Assembly (NCBI GenBank): GCA_026686845.1
Contig: JAIVEN010000007.1
Coordinates: forward strand, 39,739,001 to 39,803,000
Reading direction: 5' to 3'
DNA: 64,000 nt
Source: Adenanthera pavonina
Taxonomy: Eukaryota > Streptophyta > Magnoliopsida > Fabales > Fabaceae
A model generated the notes under the pieces. The model saw only the letters and a program-made list of their open reading frames with translations. It ran no database searches and was not told the origin of the DNA. Shown one piece after another: positions 53,640 through 64,000 of the stretch (the first letter of the stretch is position 1; every line of letters begins with the position of its first letter). The position numbers and the translations under genes are program-made.

Positions 53640-54960
53640 TTAATTTAGTACATGATGTACATCAAGCAGATTCAAATTTATGCATAGATGAAATTTAAAG
53701 CTACTACACTGAGATTCTAGCTTATTAATCCTTTTCTTAGCATGTTTCAATTCTTTAGCAGTCTTAATGAATTCATCATGCAGTTCATGAAATGTATCAA
53801 GTAATTCAGAATAGGAAGGTTCAGATTCGTATACCTCATCCTCATGATCACTGATGGATGGATCTTGAGTTTCTTCAGAAGCAAGTGCCATCAAGCAGAT
53901 ATTGACAATTTCCTCTTCATCATCTTCTTCTTCATTTGAGTTGTTGCCCCAGATTGATGAGATGTATGCCTTCTTCTTCTTGCTCTTGCCAGCAACTTTC
54001 TTTTCCTTTTCTTGCTTCTTTAGGAATAGTGGACAATCCCATTTGATGTGCCCTTATTTTTTGCATTCGTAGCAGGTGATAGATTCTTTTCCATCTTTCT
54101 TGTTGTCTGATACTACTCCTTTCTTGAAGAATCTTTTGTTTTATTTTTCTTGTTGTAGAATCTTCCGAATTTTCTGACCATTATAGTTAGAGTTTCTTCA
54201 TCTAGTTCATCTTTATCATCAGATTCTTCTTCCTTTTCTTCACAGCTTTCAGAGCAAGACCTTTCTTTTTCCTGTTATGTTCTGCTTCCTTGAGAGCCTT
54301 CATCTTTCCCTCATATTCTTCAAGACTACCGAAGACGGCTGTGACTGAGGCTATTGATTCTCCTCTTACTTCCTCTATTGCTATTACTTTGGGTTGCCAT
54401 TCCCTCACCTTCTCTGGTTGGGTGTATTCTTTGCCAAGACTCTTCAATTGATTCACAATAAGGGTGAATCTCTTTTGCAGCTCTTTGATGCTCTCTCCTT
54501 CTATCATTCTAAAGCTTTCATATTCACCAATGCAGGAGTTTAGTTTGTTTTCTCTTACTCTACTGGTTCCTTCATGAGTGATTTCTAAAGTGTCCCACAT
54601 GCCCTTGGCTGTGAAACATTATGACACTCTGTAAAATTCGTTTTGGTTTAATGAACTGACCAGGTAGTATTTTGCCTTAAAGTTCAGCAAGACTCTTCTC
54701 CTGTCTTCCTCATTCCATTCGTCCTCTGGCTTCTCCTTGTATTTTCCATCATCCTGCAACTTCATTGGGACAAAGTCTCTCTTCTGGATGACAGACCAAA
54801 TGTCTAGATCAATACTCTGGAGATAGATCTGTATTCTCATCTTCCAGTATCCATAGTGTTCTCTATTAAAGCCAGGTGGTCTATTTGTGTTGTTTCCCTC
54901 AGGTAGTATACTTTCTCCAAAGCCAGCTATTGAATTTCCCGGATTGTTAGATCCTTTGTT
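53640..54960 (-). pseudogene. Copia gag
   Basis: On the minus strand the protein would begin near 54955 with NRPPGFNREHYGYWKMRI, the usual copia gag start. Frames 54840-54619 and 54600-54202 cover the gag core (SIDLDIWSVIQ, then RFTLIVNQLKSLGKEY). The CCHC zinc knuckle at 54031-54078 (CYECKK, stop, GHIKWDC) is interrupted by a TAA codon. A coiled-coil-like, Lys/Glu-rich segment follows (53894-53640). Confidence 0.8.
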
Positions 54961-54969
54961 TGGAAATCA

Positions 54970-54984
54970 GGCTCTGATACTACT
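54970..54984 (-). other. Primer-binding site of the copia element (tRNA-iMet type)
   Basis: On the minus strand AGTAGTATCAGAGCC immediately follows the 5' LTR. TATCAGAGCC is complementary to the 3' end of initiator tRNA-Met, which primes most plant copia elements. One base of the usual TGGTATCAGAGC start differs. Confidence 0.85.
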
Positions 54985-56641
54985 TGTTAGATAAGCTGGC
55001 TTCCCAAGAGGGGGGTGAATTGGGAAGATTAAAATTTTCTGCAAAAGCCAAGCATATAATGAAGACAAACAAGACTGTAAAACAGAGTACAATATAATAG
55101 CAATGTAAGAGCAGTAAAGGAGAAGGATTGACACAGATGTTTATCCTGGTTCGATCTCTTTATCTTGGCCTATGTCCAGTCCCTAAGCAACTGCTTGAGA
55201 TTTTCTACTATCTTGCAAGAATTCAGTGGGCTTCTTGCAATTGTCTCAATACAGTTTTGATGCTCTGTTCTTAGAGCTTACAAGTTCTCTTTCTGCACTC
55301 TAGCCAAGTGCTTCCCAAATTTCTTGTGATATTTCCTCATAAGAAAATCTTTCTTCTAGATGAAGATAATATTGATTACAAAGAATGAACTCTCTAATTT
55401 ATAGTGTATATGAAAGTTTAAATGCAGAAGATTGAAGTATAAGAGTAAAAGACTTTGAGTTGAGAATTTGACAGAGTTTCAGTATATACAATGTTAAAAT
55501 CATTACCCATAATTTCAAATGATATTATATTTATAGATTTAGGTCTTGACTATACGTTAGAGACAAAATCTATCCGTTGGAGAAGTTACCCAACGGTTAC
55601 TCTGAAAAACTATCGGTTCACCAACCGTATTTAATGCTTCTGACAATCAAAGTTCGAATTTTGGTTGATCAACAAATGAATTTCGCAGAGACCAAAAGCT
55701 AAAGACTTCAACGTTAAATTTTAAAGTTCGTCTGTTGTAAAGTAAAGTTTAAATTTTTATCATTGAGAAATTTTTGTGTTGGAACATACGAATTTTCAAG
55801 TTAAAAAGTTCTTCTTAAAAGTGTGAATAATAGTCCCAAATTGCTATAGTGCCTTTGAAGCTTGAATTTTGGTGCCTAAGATTCCTCTGTCAGTGGGTAG
55901 CTTAATGAGGCACAATAGTTCATCTTTTCAAAATTCAAATTTTCAAGATTCAAAGTTCGTCTGTCAGAGAGAACTCTTATCAGACTTAGTTCAAAATTCG
56001 AATTTCTAAATACCAATATTCGTATGACAACAGATTATCGTAACAGATTTACAAGCTTTGTTTCTGAAATTTGAATTTTTCAATATCAAAGTTCGTCTGT
56101 CAGTGGGCTATCTTGGAACTCTTTTAAAACTTTGTTTTCAGACGAACTTTGACATATCCTCAGATGAATTTTTCATTTTTCATGAATTGTGTTTTGCCAG
56201 AAATTCAAATTTTCAAAAACTGAAGTTCGTCTGTCAGAAAAGGCTCTTATTAGACTTGTTTCAAAGTTCAAATTTTTACAGTCAAAGTTCGTCTGTCAAA
56301 GAAGGCTCTTTTCAGACTTGTTCATTTTCAATTCGAAATTCGAATTTTCAAAGCTAAAGTTAGAATTTTTAAAACAATAGATCAATATTAATCTTTCAAA
56401 CTTCGTCTGTTGATGGGTGTTTTTCAAATATTCCATGAATTAATATAGAATCATAGTTTTAAAATATCTTTTTACCAATTCAAAGTTCTTTACTCAATTT
56501 AAACACTGTTAGAGATTCTACATCTATTCTTGTGCTGATTTTTCTTGAATTTCTTTACTTGAGATCTTTTGTGCACATTTAATATATTCTCTCCAAGCTC
56601 TTGAAGATTAATTTGGAATCATCAAAACACTTGATTCAACA
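54985..56641 (-). repeat. 5' LTR of the copia element
   Basis: 1657 bp starting TGTTAGATAAGCTGG and ending CACTTGATTCAACA. Because the element is on the minus strand, this right-hand copy is the 5' LTR and should carry the promoter. It has the same motif content as the other LTR. Confidence 0.93.
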
Positions 56642-56646
56642 CATTA

Positions 56647-58884
56647 TAAGGAGTAGAAAGTGAGAGTGAGGATCGCTAAAGAAGACACATTTAGAGAGCC
56701 ATGTTACATGTACAAGACGTTTTGAATTGATACATCAATGCTAGACCAGTCTTTATACAAAAGCTCCCACAAAAATAGTATTACTCCTGAACGCCACTAC
56801 TTTACCTAAGGAAGATGACTTTGGTAAATGATCTAATTACAAGTATGACTTTGGTAAATGAATTACAAGTATGAATGAAAATTCTTGAAAAGAACGTATA
56901 CGAGTATGGAAAGAAGAATATATAAGCTTGATATTTATTCTTTTAAGGTTTTGAGGTAACTAAGATACAGTGTTAAGCTTACTTGGATAGAATTATTTTC
57001 CTTAGTATTAGATATGATAATTATTAAAAAAAAATCCTGTCCTCCTCTCTCGCGAGGTTGTATTTAATTAGCATATATATATTTGCATATAACACATTGT
57101 AATTTGGCATTGACGGTTTGCTTAAATATTCACTTATTAAGTGTGTATCAGAGAGAGCTTTGCTTATATGTCAGCAAATTAACTAAATAAAATATAACCA
57201 GATATAATGCAACATACTGTATATTTTATATTTGAGTTTTTTATGAATAGGGAAGACCGGGATTATATATGGATTTCAGTCAGGGAGGTTACTGATTTTG
57301 GATTTTGTCTAGAGTACGACAAGAGACAAAAGCTTCATGTGTTGTGAAGGATATCGATAATAGTCGGGATCATCAACTAATCGTTGAAAATGGTTTTCCT
57401 GAAATAAAATATATGCGATCACTGCATGGATTGATAGCTACCAAAAATGTAAAGTTTCAACTTTTAACTTTCCATATGAATCTACTGGGATATATTATTC
57501 CATATATACACATATATATATTCCCCCCAAAAGGGGCAAACAACACAATTAAGTGATAAGGGTTCTCCACGTATCCTCTTGTCGTTACTTGCACCAAGCT
57601 CCTCCAAATTAAAGGCCAAAATCACACGCCCTCCTTTGCAAAAAAATTTTTTCTCCTTTTTGTACAAACAATTGAGGAAAACAAAATCATAGGAGGAAGA
57701 TATATAAATAGTTGGAAACGTCACACAGGCCTGCTTGTAACTATGCAGACATGGGGACAGATCTGATGGAAGAGAGATTAATACTAGCCAACAGAAAGCA
57801 CCCACTTGATTTGTAGCTTCGAGTGCCTAGCTAGCCTCTCAAGGATTCCCTTCCCCTCCCTTGTAACTGAGTCTCCATCATCCTCAGTTTTCTTCTCAGT
57901 GATCTCACGGCTTCCATATCATTTTTACAGTACAGAATTCAAGTATACAAACATGATCCAGTGATTTGGAAATTAATCTAACATTTCTGACCGGTGTGGG
58001 CTAGCTGTTTCTCAAAACTACTTTAGCATATTCTATATTTCTGGGTTTCCTATATGAGCATCAAATTAAAATCTTTAAATCGTTCCATCTTATTTAATGG
58101 TGGACCTCTATTTTCTTTGTCTTTAATTCTACATCTTTTCCTTTGACATTAATTTATACGTCCTCAATGATAGTACAGTAAGATAATGGTTGGTGCAAGC
58201 TGTGACGGCCAACATGATAAGCCATTTTAACCCACTCCAACTGAGGCCATCTAATTATATTATATTAATTGTGTGGCTTTCCCATCATTTGTACGATTGT
58301 TAAGCTATGCAATATATCATTTGTATTCTTTCTGGTGAAACCATTGCTAGACATATTCAGTCCTAATATATATCCTTTTTATTTTTTGAAATCCTACATT
58401 AATCTTATAACTTTGCTTAATTTAATGTTTCAGTCATAGCTAACTCTTACATCCTATAACTCCCAAGTTTTTTAGATTTATTTTTTCTTGAGATCAAAAT
58501 TGTATAATTACTAATTAATACCACTAACTAATTAAACCAAAACAATTATGGCTGCATAGTAACACGATTTACCTAGCTCTATATGAAAGGAGACCCGGGG
58601 GGTGGGGGGAGAGGGAGAGGGAGAGAGCTTTTGTTATCTGCACAAACGCATATGATATTGGAGGAGAGACAAGCGGAAGAAAAGCAACGTTCTCTGCATA
58701 TACAAGGAGAAGAAGAAGAAGAAGAAGAAAGAAGGAGAAAAAGAACAACATAGAGAGGAATGAGGGGAAGAAGAAGAAGAAAAAATGGAAAAGAGAGATG
58801 AATTAACAGAAAACATACCAGGAGTGGAGTTGACATATGATAGTTATAGTTTGAGGGAAGGAGATAGAAATGGGAAGAGAAGTG
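56647..58884. other. Spacer between the copia element and MIR171 copy 2
   Basis: Mostly A+T-rich. G+A-rich tracts lie at about 58596-58630 and (GAA)n at about 58708-58780, directly 3' of the MIR171 hairpin in its own direction. ORFs such as 57305-57556 and 57482-57805 show no domain. Confidence 0.4.
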
Positions 58885-58975
58885 TAAAATGAGATATTGA
58901 CGCGGCTCAATTAAACTACATGGCTTCTTCTTCATACATAACCATGTCTTCAAATTGAGGCGCGCCAATACCTCT
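58885..58975 (-). ncRNA. MIR171: MIR171 precursor hairpin 2 (TTGAGCCGCGTCAATATC isoform)
   Basis: The minus strand carries TTGAGCCGCGTCAATATC. The 21-nt form with three further bases is at 58890-58910, on the 3' arm. The 5' arm at 58951-58974 reads GAGGTATTGGCGCGCCTCAA and pairs with it. The loop closes on an inner stem ACATGG/ACCATGT. The mature form differs from copy 1 at its centre (GCGTC against GTGCC) and at its 3' end. Both types are known miR171 isoforms that target GRAS-domain HAM/SCL6 mRNAs. TATA-like sequence on the minus strand (about 59065-59083) could drive it, but no start site is assigned. Confidence 0.93.
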
Positions 58976-59480
58976 TCTTCATTTCTGCTTAATTACTCCT
59001 TCGATCCCCATCACCACGGCTCAAAGCGACCTCTTTGTGTTTGAGAAACCAAAGCACCATGATGCATATATACTATATATTTGTGTATCTTCTTCTTTTC
59101 AACAAAGAAAAAAATTAAGGGATATATAACACAGAATTGAAATAAATAATGGATGGTGCTCGTGATCTGGAAGCTTCGGCTTTTAATGGCTATAGCAGCG
59201 TTTTCTCCCTGAGATCTGCGCCAAAAAGCTGATAGAATCATCAAGATCAGCTTATAAGGGGTTATGTAATGTACGCACGCACTGTTTGACTATCCTTTTT
59301 TCCTCTTTCACGAAACCAGCACCACCTCCAGGGACCAGTTTTTGTTTTGCATTCAATTAATGGTGTTTTGGCTTTGGCTCTCTTTATTTTCAGTGCATCA
59401 CCACACCATTTTTTTGTTAAGTCATGAAATGTACCAAACATTCTGGACCACTAAAACTGATATAGCTTTCAACAGTAATA
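58976..59480. other. Upstream region of MIR171 copy 2
   Basis: Presumed promoter and leader on the minus strand. An ATG ORF of 76 codons (59241 down to 59011) lies upstream of the hairpin, with no recognisable domain. Confidence 0.35.
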
Positions 59481-59754
59481 CTTCCTCCATCACATTTTGT
59501 TTATCGTTTTAAATTATTCACATAAATTAATAAAACTATTAAATAATCTAAATTATAGTAAAATTTAATGATATTTTATCAAAATATTCTTGAATTAAAT
59601 GTTAAAAGATAATTTGTATTCCACCTATCATTATTTTTAATGAAAAGAAAAACTGTAAAAAAAATAATTATTACTTTATTAATAATATAAAATGATAGAT
59701 AAATTCAAATATTTAAAATTTTTTAAAATGATAGATAAAATAGGACCGAGGGGG
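59481..59754. mobile_element. Stowaway-like MITE, second family
   Basis: A 274-bp element flanked by TA. The ends CTTCCTCCATCACATTTTG and, inverted, CCCCCTCGGTCCTATTTTAT continue into the matched subterminal block TTTATC(G)TTTTAAA/TCTATCATTTTAAA. No ORF. Confidence 0.7.
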
Positions 59755-60118
59755 TATATTAAATATTTATGATTCTCCTACATGTACCATATTTAATTAT
59801 GATGCCTCCTCCTCCTAGCTTATGGGGCTGGCCATAACTTCCAAGAAAAACCACTTTATTCATTTTAAGAAGTTCTTTGTCTATTTCTCAGTGATAATAA
59901 CAACAGTAATAATAATAATAACCTTGTATAATTTTTACAGTGTAAATAGACATTTTTTTTAAGCAGTGGAGCAGTCACGGACCAACAAAGAATGTGGAGA
60001 CCCGCAAATTGCTCAATTGTTATAGTGGCAAATCTTTTCGGGTAGCACCTACTCACCTAATTCTTAGAAATCAATAAGCTCCCCTTCTTTATACATTGGA
60101 CTTAGTGGGTGAGAGATA
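59755..60118. other. Spacer between two MITEs
   Basis: It includes a short (AAT)n run at about 59909-59920. Nothing else was recognised. Confidence 0.35.
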
Positions 60119-60382
60119 CTCCTTCTGGTCCTTAATATAAGATTATTTTAATCAAATCACACGGATTAAGAATTGAAATTAAAACTAATTAACTATCTCG
60201 ATTTCTCCAAAAATCTCAATATTTTTTCAAAATTATCATTATTTAATCTTTTTCTCTTTCTCTTTGAATACATTAAATATGGATATTTTTTGGAAATGTA
60301 TAATAAATACTACCTCGTATATTGTAAATGATTTTATATTTAGGATCAGGATAAAAGATCCTATATATAGGATCGGAGGGAG
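60119..60382 (+). mobile_element. Stowaway-like MITE, complete copy of the 11158 family
   Basis: 264 bp between TA dinucleotides. It starts CTCCTTCTGGTCCTTAATAT and ends GATCGGAGGGAG. It is colinear with 11158-11427 over its whole length (shared AAAACTAATTAACTA, AATCTCAATATTTTT, ATGTATAATAAATACTACCT). Confidence 0.8.
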
Positions 60383-62547
60383 TATGTCATATACACAAAC
60401 ACCTACACAATTATTCTTAGGTCAATGATCATCTCTTTCTGGTCTGACTAGCTTTGTGACTGTTTTTCATTATTAATCATATTAATTGCAGATCCTCCAA
60501 GTTGTTTCCTTAATTTCATCTTAGGATTCCATATTAAGTGGGTGGTACCTTCATCAAGTGTGATGCAAATATTCAATATATAGTGATCACTGATATTACA
60601 TGCTAGCATTACTCTGTTAAACAAGTGAAAATTGAGCTAACTCCATGAAAGCTAATCATACAGATCAAAGTTAGGAGACATATATTGTTTTTATAATCCA
60701 TTCTTGCAAAAGAACAAATTGAAAGGACGTTTAGGAAATCCATGTCTCGACTAGTCTTTTTTCTTTTAACCTTAATTCCCTTTCTTCGGTTTTCATCTTT
60801 CACGATTTAACCATGCCAACGCAGTACATATTCTTTTTCTTTGAACAACCGGGCAACAGCCCAAGTTCACACGTATTTTTTTTATATATTTAAAATAAGT
60901 AAAAAAAATTTAGGGGGTCCTACTACTAAAAAATACTAAATAAATGGAAAAAAAAGGCAATCAACATATCAATAGATTATTCAATAAAATTTATAAAAAC
61001 TTCTATTTATTATCCATCAACTACAATTTATTTCAAATTCCGTACAACGTGTAAGTCAATTCTAGTTCTAGTTAATATAACAATGAATAAGTTAAAGATA
61101 GTCCAAAACATCGAGTTTATGCGTGTGCAGCTGTTTTTGGCCAATATATATATATATATATAATTATTGATATTTCAGAAGCAGCAAATTTGGATCAACC
61201 TGCACTATTAAATTTGTGGCCCAAACCAATGACACCCAATGTTGGCTGCGCTGTGAATTGGGTGCAAAGTCCTTACAACTTATCCTAGTGCCCAAAAGAC
61301 CACATCTACTCCCACTCAAAGGATTGATTTGAATTTTATGTTTCATTTATTTTAAATTTTAAACTTTGGAATTGTTGGCCAAAAAAAACTTTAGAATTTG
61401 AATTTCACAAAACAAAAACTGAAAAAATGATTTGTATTTGAAGAAATGTCACTATATTAAAGGGAATGGTCCATTTCTGCATAAAAAAATAGTAAGTGTA
61501 TTGATATCTTGTCTTTTCGAATATCCTAATCCACCGTAGCAAAGCAAATAGGACATAAGAGTTTGATACTTCAAGTTGTAGAAAATGTTGGGATCATATT
61601 CATAACAAACAAGGGATAATGCAGCTTTTGAGTGAAAGGTAGTACTTGTTCGAAAAGTATTTTCCGGAAAAAGAGGCTATGAAAAAATCTATAAGAATTA
61701 CAGGTGGTAGTCCATGGAATGAATCCCTTTCCCTCAATCAATCCATGGTCGTGATCTGCCAATAGCCTGCTGAGGATTAATTAAAGAAAAAACATTATCT
61801 ATCTAACTTTCTTAAACACGTGATTAATTGTAACTTTCTAGTGTGTGTTTGGCTTTCCAAAACTCATGTTTGAACCAACCTAACCATCAACTTCCTTATT
61901 TGAATTCCCTAAACCACGTTGGAGACAATTTTCCCATAAAGCTCAGGATTCATGTTCGTGAAGTGTGGAAATTTAAGAGTAATGTGGAAAACAAAGAAGG
62001 CACTTGCGTTGTGTGGACAATTTGCTCTTGTAGCTCCTGATTTGACATCCATTGAAAGCCTAGCTTACCTGTTTAGCCTATAAACGTCCCCCGAACTTCT
62101 CCAAATGGATCACAACTACAACATCGACCATTTATAGGCATAGGCATAGCCACTTGTTAACAGTTGCCTTTCAAGTGAAACAGACATCTTGTGGAACAAC
62201 AACAACTGATTTCCTGCAAGTGTACTGCATTATTTGGGCTGGGGCCCATATAGAAAAGCATGTCACTCGTGAAATTAATCATTTGGATCATTAATGTTTT
62301 GACTGTTTGATCTACTCCTGACCGTTATCGAATATAGCCCTATTATAGATCCCCTGTTTTGCTTCTTCTGACGCCTAGTTAGCAGCTAATGATCTATACT
62401 AAATTTCATTTTTTTACATAAAAATTGTTTTTTAAGCCACTTCTCTTTGTACACGCAACACAAGTACCTGCATACAGATAACTGTTAATGCTTCAAGACG
62501 ATTGTTTGTGCCTGCGCGATTTTACTTCATTTATGCGGGTTCTAGGT
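60383..62547. other. Intergenic DNA, nothing supported
   Basis: Moderately A+T-rich with an (AT)n run at about 61144-61162. ORFs of 60-65 codons show no domain, splice structure or family resemblance. Confidence 0.4.
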
Positions 62548-64000
62548 TGTTGGAGGTTGTGTCCTAGACTCATCATTATATTATAAATATTATTTTTTAT
62601 TATGAAAAAAGAAGATATTTTTTTTATATTATTATATTATTTACATGTTTTTTTATAATAATATTTTTGGATAAATTATTTTATTCTAAATGTCTATAGT
62701 CAATCATTTTTGTGGGAATAATGATAAATTAAGACTAGTATGATTTTGATTGATAATTATATATGAAAATACAAATCAAAATTATAAGCTCCTGTTAGAG
62801 AATAGGCGCTGGATCGACCCGTCATGAGATAACTACATGGATTAAGTCATAAGCATATCTCATATATAACGGTGTCACTAAGCCCTCAGACATGGGATCA
62901 TCATGGCATTCTACATGGAGAACACTATACTTTGATATAGTCAAAAGTCACTTTAATCGGGAGATCATAAAGGCTATGATCGGACATAGTAAAACTCATG
63001 TGGAGGAAGATGAATGGTCAAGATGGAATTTGTCCCTCTAATTAATGGAGAGATATATTTGGGCCCCTCGATGAGTGAGACTGAGAAATGCATGACCGTG
63101 CTCGAATGGAAGAGTTTTCATTTGTTCTATCAGTCTGCTTGGAGATCGAGAAAGTGATGATCGAGTAAAATGAGGATGACGTTTCTATGCTTCATACTTG
63201 ACCCATATATAATGAGACAAAAGTGATGTGATCGAATTATATGATAGGTTATATCGGATCTCCGACCTCATACGATTTGGGTAGTCACAATATCTTGCTA
63301 GAAGCCACTTGTGACTTGTGGGTCCAATAGTGTTATTAGTCCACTGCCAACATTATAAGGGCCTACAGGGTTACACACAAGAACGGACCAACTCGAGCTA
63401 GAATGTCCAAATTCATTGAATCTAAAATATGTCTAGATTCAATGAATTTAATGTTCAATTTAGGGTGATAGAATTATATATATATATATATTTGATATAT
63501 ATATATATGTTTGATATATTATATATTTGTTATATACTATATTATTTCGAAATTTATATATTGTTCAAATTAATTCAAATAAATTATTTTTAATTTAATT
63601 CTATATGATAGATTTAAATTTAAACTAACGTCATAATCTAAATTTGATTTAGATTTGATTTTAAATTTAAATTTAAACTAATAATCTAAATTTGATTTAT
63701 ATGATAAATTAAATCTAGATTTAATTCTGAATAAAGATTAAATAATTAGTATAAATTTAATTTATTAGATAGATTTAAATTCAAACTAATCTATTTAATT
63801 AATATTTGATTTAGTTTAAATTATTGATTTAAATTAAATAAATATCAAATCCTATCTATATATTGATATAGATTATGGTACATAATCTACACACAATTCG
63901 AATCACTCTAAAGAGAAAGTGGCTGTATACTCAGAGAGTGAGACTATACAGATGAACAGCATATGGACGAACGACGAACAGCGTATGAACGAATGGACGA
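62548..64000. repeat. Possible LTR of a retrotransposon, running off the window
   Basis: It starts TGTTGGAGGTTGTGTCCTAG, a TG-beginning terminus of the kind seen in plant LTRs. About 700 bases follow of distinctly higher G+C, non-coding sequence (62800-63450). Then comes an A+T-rich part with (AT)n at about 63474-63510 and degenerate repeats of GATTTAAATTTAAACTAA. The last 60 bases repeat ACGAACGACGAACAG-like units. The other end is not in the window, so this is a guess from composition and terminus. Confidence 0.35.

Larger units (their letters stand above)
44857..56641 (-). mobile_element. Ty1/copia LTR retrotransposon, Sirevirus-like, 11,785 bp
   Basis: The element begins TGTTAG and ends CAACA. 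It is flanked by the perfect 5-bp duplication CATTA (44852-44856 and 56642-56646), so it is a whole insertion and not a fragment. Coding order on the minus strand is gag, protease, integrase, reverse transcriptase and RNase H, which is the copia order, with integrase before reverse transcriptase. A further ORF region lies between RNase H and the 3' LTR. Long LTRs (~1.66 kb), overall length near 12 kb and a third ORF region fit the Sirevirus (SIRE1/Maximus) lineage. Every domain carries stops or frameshifts, so this copy cannot supply its own proteins. Confidence 0.93.

Noticed and set aside
57305..57805. ORFs of 83 and 107 codons right of the copia element
   Set aside because: They overlap on opposite strands, lack domains and have A+T-driven composition. 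I saw no splice or promoter support.
58579..58968. 129-codon minus-strand ORF over MIR171 copy 2
   Set aside because: It overlaps the precursor hairpin and is largely Leu/Ser runs from GAA and GA tracts, so it is a chance frame.

Overview
The window looks like nuclear DNA of an angiosperm, most likely a woody eudicot. It has A+T-rich intergenic DNA, genes with many GT-AG introns, plant-only families (ATG8, 2-alkenal reductases, GAMYB-type MYB, chloroplast ARASP protease, MIR171) and much plant transposon material. I cannot name the species.

Layout. 1-3500: A+T-rich DNA with a truncated Stowaway-like MITE and three G-boxes. 3501-7017 (+): an 11-exon GT31 beta-1,3-galactosyltransferase, 409 aa. 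9535-9626 (-): a MIR171 hairpin. 14423-16496 (+): a five-exon ATG8, 120 aa. 17879-18157 (-): a small Ala/Lys-rich plant protein. 19986-20059 (+): tRNA-Asn(GTT), followed directly by three 144-bp tandem repeats. 21304-31469 (+): a local cluster of NADPH-dependent 2-alkenal reductase (double-bond reductase) genes, two intact six-exon copies flanking a dead exon-1 remnant. 34480-37135 (-): a decayed LINE. 38030-40348 (+): a GAMYB-like R2R3-MYB gene with a frameshift and a nonsense codon. 42359-43732 (-): an intact intronless ARASP-type site-2 protease. 44857-56641 (-): an 11.8-kb Ty1/copia element of Sirevirus type, with both LTRs, PBS, PPT and a perfect 5-bp target duplication, but broken coding regions. 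58885-58975 (-): a second MIR171 hairpin with a different mature isoform. From about 62548 to the right edge: a probable LTR-like repeat.

The protein genes do not form one pathway. They are ordinary plant genes for Golgi glycosylation, autophagy, detoxification of reactive carbonyls and chloroplast membrane proteolysis. The most notable features are two MIR171 loci on the same strand about 49 kb apart, the doubly broken GAMYB-like gene, the reductase cluster with a dead middle copy, and the Sirevirus-like element with a third ORF region, repeated LTR motifs and a second polypurine tract. I found no clearly new biological system.

Exon limits were read by eye from GT-AG sites and reading-frame continuity. 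Each intact gene sums to a whole number of codons.
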